DNA of 26,032 nt, taken from positions 1 to 26,032 of the forward strand of contig DATFQI010000415.1 of assembly GCA_035264365.1 (NCBI GenBank). The letters run 5' to 3'. Source of the stretch: DATFQI01 sp035264365 (GTDB taxonomy: Bacteria; Actinomycetota; Thermoleophilia; Solirubrobacterales; Solirubrobacteraceae). Shown here one piece after another: positions 20,507 to 26,032 of the stretch (position 1 is the first letter of the stretch; every line of letters begins with the position of its first letter). The notes beneath the pieces were generated by a model, which made no database searches, was not told the DNA's origin, and saw only the letters and a program-made list of their open reading frames with translations. Both the position numbers and the translations under genes were made by a program.

Positions 20507-21844
20507 GTGCGCGCGCTGCCCGCCCTGCAGTCCGAGCGCAAGAAAAGTGTCAGACACCTTTCTTGCGCGCACGAGGGAACCGGAGAGCCTGGCGCGGCGC
20601 CGCGCGCGCCCGAGCCGCTGAACGCGGTGCTGGCGCTCCAGCGCGCGGCGGGCAACCGCGCGGTGGCCGGGCTCCTCGCACGCGATCCGCTCGACGTGCT
20701 CGCTCCGCAGCCGCCGTCGTCGTTCTCGCGCGGCGGGCGGCGCCGGACGCTCGAGGCGCTGGGGCCGGCCGAGACGGCCGCCGCCTGGCTGCAGCTGCGC
20801 GACGGCGCCGGCCTCGACCTCCCCGACGGCTCGTTCGCGATCGACGCCGACGAGCGCGCCGAGCTGCTGCCGTTCCTCTACGAGCGCAAGGAGGCGGTCT
20901 TCATCGACTTCGCCGACGGCCGCCGCGCGCTGTTCGCAGCGATGCAGGCGGCCGCCGACCCGGCCGCGCGGCTCGCCGCGATCCAGGCGCTGAGCGCCTA
21001 CGACGCGCCGAAGCTGCCCGAGCTGATCGCGATGCGCAACGCGATGAAGGGGCGCTGGCAGGTCGACGACACCGACGCGCGCGACGCGGTGCTCGCCGCG
21101 ATCCAGCTGCAGGCGGCGACCGACGCGCAGGGCGAGCTGCTGTCGGACTGGAAGACCGTCCGCGACCGCGTCACCAAGGCCACGAGCATGCCGGTCTCGA
21201 GCGAGTGGTGCGGCATGTTCAGCGGCGACCACCTGATCCGCGCCGCGCTCGACAGCGACTTCCGCTTCTCGTTCATGCACACCCACAACGTCGAGGCGTT
21301 CTTCACCTACCACCCGGAGAAGTTCCCGACGCGGATCCCGAAGTGGATCTGGGACGACGACGGCTGGCAGAGCGTGAAGGAGTTCCACAACGCCCGCGGC
21401 GAGCCCCGCAGGTGGCTCGGCCACTCGGAGCTCTCCAAGGGCGGCGAGCTGGACATCCAGCCCGGCGACATGGTGCTGATCGACTGGAACCTCGACGGCG
21501 ACCCCGACCACATCGTGCTCGCCACCAGCTACGACCCGTCGACGGGCCATCTGGTGACCATCGGCGGCAACGACTCGGGGTACGTCGTCGCCCCGCCCGG
21601 CAAGCACAAGGAGGCCAAGGAGGGCTCCAAGCGCGACGTCGCGGAGGAGGCGAGCGGCCTCGAGCTCACCGAGGGCGGCGGCGGCAAGGTCGCGGTCGGC
21701 GTCAACAAGGTCACGCCGGAGGGCAAGGCCAAGCGGGCGGCCGTCTACGGCGTCGGGCGCCCCTCGCTGCTCGACCTCGAGGAGCACACGTACGCGTTCA
21801 AGCCGCAGGACAAGCCGCCACCGCCTCCGAAGCACGCCAAGTGA
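20507..21844 (+). CDS. CHAP-like amidase/cysteine peptidase with N-terminal LQR-AGN motif (possible contractile-injection cargo)
   Basis: 445 residues from a GTG at 20507 with Shine-Dalgarno GAGAGGA (20493-20499). No signal peptide. Residues 38-58 read 'PLNAVLALQRAAGNRAVAGLL'; the LQRxAGNxAV motif is known from the N-termini of DUF4157/eCIS_core proteins and other proteins encoded with extracellular contractile injection systems. The middle (80-215) is helical and unrecognised. Residues about 225-360 look like a CHAP/NlpC-P60 fold: Cys235 in 'SSEWCGMFSG', 'IQPGDMVLIDW' (317-327), His335 in 'DPDHIVLATSY', and 'TIGGND' (351-356) as possible third residue. The tail is lysine- and proline-rich. 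It could cut peptidoglycan peptides. Residues 10-21 are encoded by a REP palindrome. The 3' end overlaps the convergent methyltransferase by 47 bp. Confidence 0.75.
   Translation: MRALPALQSERKKSVRHLSCAHEGTGEPGAAPRAPEPLNAVLALQRAAGNRAVAGLLARDPLDVLAPQPPSSFSRGGRRRTLEALGPAETAAAWLQLRDGAGLDLPDGSFAIDADERAELLPFLYERKEAVFIDFADGRRALFAAMQAAADPAARLAAIQALSAYDAPKLPELIAMRNAMKGRWQVDDTDARDAVLAAIQLQAATDAQGELLSDWKTVRDRVTKATSMPVSSEWCGMFSGDHLIRAALDSDFRFSFMHTHNVEAFFTYHPEKFPTRIPKWIWDDDGWQSVKEFHNARGEPRRWLGHSELSKGGELDIQPGDMVLIDWNLDGDPDHIVLATSYDPSTGHLVTIGGNDSGYVVAPPGKHKEAKEGSKRDVAEEASGLELTEGGGGKVAVGVNKVTPEGKAKRAAVYGVGRPSLLDLEEHTYAFKPQDKPPPPPKHAK
20536..20568. repeat. REP-like palindrome 2, inside the CHAP-protein reading frame
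   Basis: Arms GCGCAAGAAAAGTGTC (20536-20551) and GACACCTTTCTTGCGC (20553-20568) around a single A: 16-bp arms with one mismatch. It is the same element as the palindrome at 20461-20491, in the same orientation, and encodes residues 10-21 of the CHAP protein without breaking its frame. The copy is longer and its centre is closer to the GTGTCAGACAC consensus. Confidence 0.75.
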
Positions 21845-22883
21845 CGGCGAACTCGCCCCCGCCCTCCCAGCCCGCCGCCTCCGAGATGCCGCCACGGTCG
21901 CTACCGTCGACGACGGCGCGCAGGCGCGGCTCCGCGTAACCCGAGATCGTCGCCGCGGACGCCTCGATCCCGGTCCACGCCCGCCCCAGCTTGTGCGCCA
22001 CCGCGGCGGTGGTCGCCGAGCCCAAGAAGGGATCGAGCACGCGATCGCCGGGATCGGTGGCGATCGCGACGATCCGCGCCATCAGCCGCTCCGGCTTCGG
22101 CGTCGAGAACGGCCGCGCGCCCGGGAACAGCCGCCGCTGCTCCGCGCTCGCCTCCGCGTTGTGGCCGGCCTCCTCGTGCGTCCACCAGGTCGAGGGCACG
22201 AGGCCCTGCGCGTCGGCCAGGAACACCTTGCGCCGCGGCACGTTGTCGCCCGCCGGCCCGCACCAGACGAGCCGGGCCGCGGCGAGCGCCTCGTAGCGCT
22301 CGCGCGTGACCCGCCAGCACGAGCCGCGCGGCGGCTCGACCACGCGCCCGGACGGCAGCGCGATCGCGTAGAACTGCGAGCGGGTCGCGTGCCCGCCCTG
22401 CGCAACCAGCGAGACCGTCGACCAGGGCCCGCGCGGGTCGCCGTCGTCGCGCCACGTGCCCGGCGGGTCGTTGCGCGGCAGCCGGTTGCGGTGCTCCCGG
22501 AACGCCGCGCCGGCCGGCGCGTAGACGTGCAGGTAGTCGTGCGCGGTCGAGAACGCGCGCCGGTTCTCGCGCGAGTAGCGGCGCTGCCACACGACCGTGG
22601 CCACGAACGCCTCGCGCCCGAGCGCGTCGTCGAGCAGCACCCGCAGCGCCGCCTGCTCGGCGTCGTCGCAGTGCACCCACAGGCTCCCGTCCTCACGCAG
22701 CAGCCGCCAGGCGGCCAGCAGCCGCGGCTCGATCGCCGCCAGCCACGCGTTCCGGTCCATCGCGTCGTGGAAGTCGGCGAAGCGCTCGCCGGTGTTGAAC
22801 GGCGGGTCGAGGTAGGCGAGCCGCACCCCGCCCCCGAGGCCCGCCATCACCTCCAGGCAGTCCCCGTGGACGAGCCGGTTCAC
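21798..22883 (-). CDS. Site-specific DNA methyltransferase (amino-group, beta-class, Mod-like)
   Basis: 361 residues from a GTG at 22883. It has catalytic motif IV DPPF (26-29, 'LAYLDPPFNTGERF'), then a long target-recognition region (about 100-255), motif X-like 'FSTPKPERLM' (259-268) and SAM-binding motif I 'DPFLGSATT' (284-292). Motif IV before motif I marks the beta class; such enzymes methylate adenine N6 or cytosine N4 in a specific DNA sequence. It resembles the Mod subunit of type III systems but is only half the usual length, and no restriction (Res) or other endonuclease gene is adjacent, so it is probably an orphan methylase. It lies 10 bp after the permease gene on the same strand. 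Confidence 0.88.
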   Translation of the reverse strand: MNRLVHGDCLEVMAGLGGGVRLAYLDPPFNTGERFADFHDAMDRNAWLAAIEPRLLAAWRLLREDGSLWVHCDDAEQAALRVLLDDALGREAFVATVVWQRRYSRENRRAFSTAHDYLHVYAPAGAAFREHRNRLPRNDPPGTWRDDGDPRGPWSTVSLVAQGGHATRSQFYAIALPSGRVVEPPRGSCWRVTRERYEALAAARLVWCGPAGDNVPRRKVFLADAQGLVPSTWWTHEEAGHNAEASAEQRRLFPGARPFSTPKPERLMARIVAIATDPGDRVLDPFLGSATTAAVAHKLGRAWTGIEASAATISGYAEPRLRAVVDGSDRGGISEAAGWEGGGEFAVTWRASEAVAACPAA

Positions 22884-22890
22884 CGGCCGG

Positions 22891-22896
22891 AAGCTA
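22891..22896 (-). promoter_or_regulatory. Possible leaderless -10 element for the methyltransferase
   Basis: Minus-strand TAGCTT fits TANNNT with the first T 13 bases before the GTG at 22883. It includes the permease's TAG stop codon, so part of the match is forced by the stop; treat as tentative. Confidence 0.3.
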
Positions 22897-24252
22897 CTGG
22901 GCCTCCCGGCGGGTCAGGGCGACGTTGACCGCCCACAGGACGAGCCCGACGAGCAGCAGGAGCCCGGCCCGCAGCCAGATCTCCGCCTCGCGCTGGGTCA
23001 GCAGCCCGGCGCACACGATCACGCCGATCACCGGGATCGCGCTCGGCACGTGGAAGTGGTCGTGCTCGACGACGTCGCGCCGGCTCGCGAGCACCGCCGC
23101 GTTGACGCCGATGAAGGCGATCAGCAGCAGCGTCACCGTCGTGTCGGCGAGCGACTCGAGGTCGCCCGTGAGGATCAGCGCCATCGCCACGCCGGTCGAG
23201 AAGACGATCGCCGCGATCGGCGTGCGCCGGCCCGCGTGCACCTTCCGGAACACGCTCGGGATCACCCGCTCCTCGCCCATCCCGTAGAGCAGCCGCGACG
23301 CGGTGATCAGGTTGATCAGGATCGTGTTGGCGAGCGAGAACAGCGCGATCGCCGCGAACAGCTTCGTGTCGACGGCGAGCGGCCCGAGCTGGACGACCTC
23401 CAGCAGCGGCCCGTCGGACTCCGCGAGCTTGTCGGTCGGCACGGCCATCGAGGCGATGATCGCGACCGAGACGTAGATCAGTCCGCCGATCGCGATGCCG
23501 CCGAAGATCGCCCGCGGGTACGCGCGGCGCGGCTCCTGCGTCTCCTCGGCGAGGTTGACGGAGTCCTCGAAGCCGATCAGCGCGTAGAACGCGAGCGAGG
23601 CGCCGGCGAGGACCAGGAACGGGACCGAGTCCGAGCCCTCCTTGAACTCGAATGCGCGGCCCGGGTCGCCGTCGCCGCCGGAGACGAACGCGACGCCGAT
23701 CGCCACCACGAGCAGCAGGCCGAGCAGCTCGATGATGGTGCACGCGACGTTGACCTTCACCGACTCGCCGATGCCGCGGAAGTTGATCGCCGCGATCAGC
23801 CCGACGATCACCAGGCCGGTCAGGATCACGGGCAGGTCGACGAACTCGGTCAGGTAGTCGCCGCCGAACGCGCGCGAGAGCGCGGCGGCCGAGGTGATCG
23901 AGGACATCATCACGGCGAAGCCGGGCAGGAAGGTCACGAACGGCCGCCCGAACGCGCGGTGCACGTAGAGCGCCGCGCCGCCCGCCTTCGGGTACTTCGT
24001 GACGAGCTCCGCGTAGGAGCCGGCGGTGAACAGGGCGAGCAGCAGCGCGAGCGCGAACCCGCTCCAGAGCGCTCCGCCGACGCGGCCGCCGACCTCTCCG
24101 ACGAGCGCGTAGATGCCGCCGCCGACCATGTCGCCGACGACGAACAGCAACAGCATCGCGGGGGTGACCGCCCGCTTCAGTCCCGAGGACTCCCGCTCCC
24201 CGGACTCACGCTCGTGAGCCCCGTGTGTCCGCCATGAGCAGCACCTACCCAT
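22894..24252 (-). CDS. APC-family amino acid permease
   Basis: 452 residues with about 12 hydrophobic spans. The first span begins 'AMLLLFVVGDMVGGGIYALVGEVGG', the glycine-rich substrate-binding helix of amino acid-polyamine-organocation carriers; 'YPKAGGAALYVHRAFG' and 'YALIGFEDSVNLAEETQEPRRAYPRAI' are the conserved loops of the family. Substrate is not determinable, but a glutaminase gene is divergent 32 bp away, which makes an amino acid such as glutamine or glutamate plausible. The ATG at 24252 is the only clear start in frame; the first about 25 residues are charged and may be over-called. The methyltransferase gene follows after 10 bp. Confidence 0.9.
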   Translation of the reverse strand: MGRCCSWRTHGAHERESGERESSGLKRAVTPAMLLLFVVGDMVGGGIYALVGEVGGRVGGALWSGFALALLLALFTAGSYAELVTKYPKAGGAALYVHRAFGRPFVTFLPGFAVMMSSITSAAALSRAFGGDYLTEFVDLPVILTGLVIVGLIAAINFRGIGESVKVNVACTIIELLGLLLVVAIGVAFVSGGDGDPGRAFEFKEGSDSVPFLVLAGASLAFYALIGFEDSVNLAEETQEPRRAYPRAIFGGIAIGGLIYVSVAIIASMAVPTDKLAESDGPLLEVVQLGPLAVDTKLFAAIALFSLANTILINLITASRLLYGMGEERVIPSVFRKVHAGRRTPIAAIVFSTGVAMALILTGDLESLADTTVTLLLIAFIGVNAAVLASRRDVVEHDHFHVPSAIPVIGVIVCAGLLTQREAEIWLRAGLLLLVGLVLWAVNVALTRREAQ

Positions 24253-24271
24253 CGGCCCGCCCGTCCACCAC

Positions 24272-24277
24272 TATCGT
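24272..24277 (+). promoter_or_regulatory. Leaderless -10 element for the glutaminase fusion
   Basis: TATCGT fits TANNNT, first T 13 bases before the GTG at 24285. The same hexamer at the same distance precedes the histidine kinase ATG. It supports GTG 24285 over the in-frame ATG at 24234. Confidence 0.5.
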
Positions 24278-24284
24278 CGACCTC

Positions 24285-26032
24285 GTGCCCTCGCCCGTCG
24301 ACGCGTACCTCTCCGCGGTCCACGCCGCACACCTGCCCGACCGCAGCGGCGCCGTGTACGACGGGATCCCCGAGCTGGCGGACGTCGACGCGGAGGCGTT
24401 CGGGATCTGCCTGGCGACCGTCGACGGCCACCTCTACGAGGCGGGCGACACCCGCACCGACTTCACGATCCAGTCGATCTCCAAGACGTTCACCTACGCG
24501 CTCGCGCTCGCGGATCGCGGGATGGAGGCCGTCGACCGCAAGATCGACGTCGAGCCCTCCGGCGAGGCGTTCTTCGAGATCTCGCTCAGCCCCGAGACCG
24601 GCCTGCCGTCGAACGCGATGATCAACGCCGGTGCGATCGCCGCCTGCTCGCTGGTCGCCGGTGACACGCTCGACGCGCGCGAGGAGCGCGTCCGCGGCAC
24701 GTTCTCGCGCGCCGCCGGGCGCGCGCTCGAGCGCGACGACGCGATCCTCCGCGCCGACCTCGCGGTCGCCCACCGGCACCGCGCGATCGGCCACCTGCTG
24801 CGCGGCTCGGGCGTGATCGAGACCGATCCGGACCCTGCCGTGGAGCTCTACTTCCGCCAGTGCGCGCTGCGGCTCGACTGCCGCGACCTCGCGCTGATGG
24901 CGGCCACGCTGGCCAACGGCGGCGTTCAGCCGCGCACCGGCGAGCGGCTGTTCGAGCCGGAGGTCGTCGAGCGCGTGCTCAGCGTGATGGCCACCTGCGG
25001 CATGTACGACGCGGCCGGCGAGTGGGTGGTCGACGTCGGCCTGCCGGCCAAGAGCGGCGTCGGCGGCGGCGTGCTCGCCGTGCTCCCGGGGCAGATCGGG
25101 ATCGCGCTCTACTCGCCGCGGCTGGACCGCCACGGCAACAGCGTGCGCGGCGTCGCCGCCTGCCGCCAGATCTCGCGCGAGCTGGAGCTGCACTTCCTGC
25201 GCGTGGCGAGCGAGCGCCGCTCGGCGATCCGCGACGCGTGGGACGTGCGCACCTGGCCGTCGAGCCGCCGCCGCACGCCCGACGAGCAGGAGGTGCTCAA
25301 CGAGCACGGCGGCAACGCGCGCGTCTACGCCCTGCACGGCGACCTGCTGTTCGCGGGCGCCGAGTCGGTCGTGCGGGAGGTGACCGAGCGGGCGCCCGAG
25401 CTCGAGGTGATCGTGCTCGACATCGCGCGCGTGTCGGAGATCGCGCGCGTCGCCCGCACGATGCTCGCCGCCACCCGCGCCGAGCTGCAGGCGCGCGGCT
25501 GCCGGCTCGCGCTCGTCGACCCCGACGGCGACCTCGCCGCCGCCGCGGAGATCGAGGTCTTCGACGACGTCGACGAGGCGACCGCGTGGGCGGAGGATCG
25601 GCTGATCGAGCGCCACGGCGGCACGCTCGCCACCACCGCGCCGATCCCGCTCGCCGAGCATGGCCTCGCCGGCGACCTGCGCCCCGACGAGCTGGGCGCC
25701 CTGCGGCCGCTGCTCGAGCGCCGCCACGTCGCGGCGGGCGAGCGGATCGTCGCCGCCGGCGCGGAGCCCGCCGGGATCTTCTTCATCGTCTCCGGCCAGG
25801 CGACCGCCGACCTGACCGACGAGCACGGCGTCTCGCACCGGGTCGCCGTGCTGCCGGCGGGCACGAGCTTCGGCAAGCGCGCGGTGATCTCCGGCGAGCC
25901 GCACGCCACCGACGTCTGCGCCGACACCGACCTCGACCTGTTCGTGCTCACGCCTCAGGCGATGAACGAGCTCGAGCGCCGCTCTCCGCGCACCGCGATC
26001 GCGCTGCTGCGGACGATGTTCACGCAGCAGCG
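24285..26032 (+). CDS. glsA: Glutaminase fused to STAS and cyclic-nucleotide-binding domains, 3' end cut by window
   Basis: At least 582 residues from GTG 24285. The N-terminal glutaminase (1 to about 310) hydrolyses glutamine to glutamate and ammonia; catalytic Ser64-x-x-Lys67 is in 'QSISKTF', with 'GLPSNAMINAGAI' (106-118) and 'GLPAKSGVGGGVLAVLP' also conserved. A STAS domain follows (about 339-445, 'ELEVIVLDIARVSEIA'), then a CAP-family cyclic-nucleotide-binding domain (about 465 to window end, 'GIFFIVSGQATADL'). The phosphate-binding cassette reads FGKRAVISGEPHATDV, lacking the usual FGE glutamate and the arginine before the small residues, so cAMP binding is doubtful. Start choice: an in-frame ATG at 24234 overlaps the divergent permease start and has no promoter or Shine-Dalgarno. 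Ammonia release may serve acid or nitrogen stress. Confidence 0.9.
   Translation, partial: MPSPVDAYLSAVHAAHLPDRSGAVYDGIPELADVDAEAFGICLATVDGHLYEAGDTRTDFTIQSISKTFTYALALADRGMEAVDRKIDVEPSGEAFFEISLSPETGLPSNAMINAGAIAACSLVAGDTLDAREERVRGTFSRAAGRALERDDAILRADLAVAHRHRAIGHLLRGSGVIETDPDPAVELYFRQCALRLDCRDLALMAATLANGGVQPRTGERLFEPEVVERVLSVMATCGMYDAAGEWVVDVGLPAKSGVGGGVLAVLPGQIGIALYSPRLDRHGNSVRGVAACRQISRELELHFLRVASERRSAIRDAWDVRTWPSSRRRTPDEQEVLNEHGGNARVYALHGDLLFAGAESVVREVTERAPELEVIVLDIARVSEIARVARTMLAATRAELQARGCRLALVDPDGDLAAAAEIEVFDDVDEATAWAEDRLIERHGGTLATTAPIPLAEHGLAGDLRPDELGALRPLLERRHVAAGERIVAAGAEPAGIFFIVSGQATADLTDEHGVSHRVAVLPAGTSFGKRAVISGEPHATDVCADTDLDLFVLTPQAMNELERRSPRTAIALLRTMFTQQ

Noticed and set aside
20461..20568. 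CRISPR repeats
   Set aside because: Only two units, strongly palindromic, one of them inside a coding frame, and no cas gene; a REP-type element fits better.
24234..24284. ATG at 24234 as the glutaminase start
   Set aside because: In frame, but it overlaps the divergent permease start and has neither Shine-Dalgarno nor -10 at the right distance, whereas GTG 24285 has TATCGT 13 bases before it.
1..26032. tRNA, rRNA, riboswitch, insertion sequence or attachment site
   Set aside because: I saw no cloverleaf-like or conserved RNA sequence, no transposase or integrase frame, and gaps are too short for most riboswitches.

Overview
This is a very GC-rich, densely packed 26-kb stretch of a bacterial chromosome. 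Codon use, the NarL-type two-component pair, a DesA3/Rv3230c-like desaturase module and the style of the secreted lipase point to a high-GC actinobacterium. My best guess is a Thermoleophilia/Solirubrobacterales soil lineage; this is inference from the look of the proteins, not from a marker gene. I see 24 protein genes (two cut by the window edges) and no rRNA, tRNA, CRISPR array, transposase or phage gene. No gene-free stretch exceeds 90 bp; the longest is 17645-17733.

Layout. 1-3088: start of an acyl-CoA ligase, a divergent TetR-like regulator, and an epimerase/short-chain dehydrogenase pair. 3081-6188: HMG-CoA reductase divergent from an acyl-CoA oxidase-like flavoenzyme. 6185-8671: LysR regulator divergent from an MFS exporter, then a VOC-fold protein. 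8722-11190: an unknown protein, a GST plus SDR pair, and a GNAT acetyltransferase. 11157-15457: a ferredoxin/flavin reductase, a membrane fatty-acid desaturase and a GAF-GGDEF-HD-GYP c-di-GMP enzyme, all on the minus strand. 15534-15905: a secreted lipase that has lost its middle. 15915-17644: an SDR plus QueA-like pair. 17734-19528: a DosS/DosR-like histidine kinase and response regulator. 19567-21844: NAD kinase, two REP-like palindromes, and a CHAP-type amidase carrying a leucine-glutamine-arginine/AGN motif. 21798-24252: an orphan DNA methyltransferase and an APC permease. 24285-end: a glutaminase fused to STAS and cyclic-nucleotide-binding domains.

The genes are mostly lipid and acyl-CoA metabolism (ligase, oxidase, HMG-CoA reductase, desaturase, lipase, several SDRs), small-molecule stress handling (GST, GNAT, VOC, MFS) and signalling (c-di-GMP, two-component). 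Three things stand out. First, most transcription units have a TA-containing -10-like element whose first T lies 12-15 bases before the start codon and no Shine-Dalgarno sequence, the signature of leaderless mRNAs; one 26-bp gap (10619-10644) looks like a symmetric two-way promoter sharing a single TA. Second, the CHAP protein has the N-terminal motif seen in proteins linked to extracellular contractile injection systems, and a 33-bp REP palindrome is built into its reading frame. Third, every convergent gene pair except one overlaps at its 3' ends.
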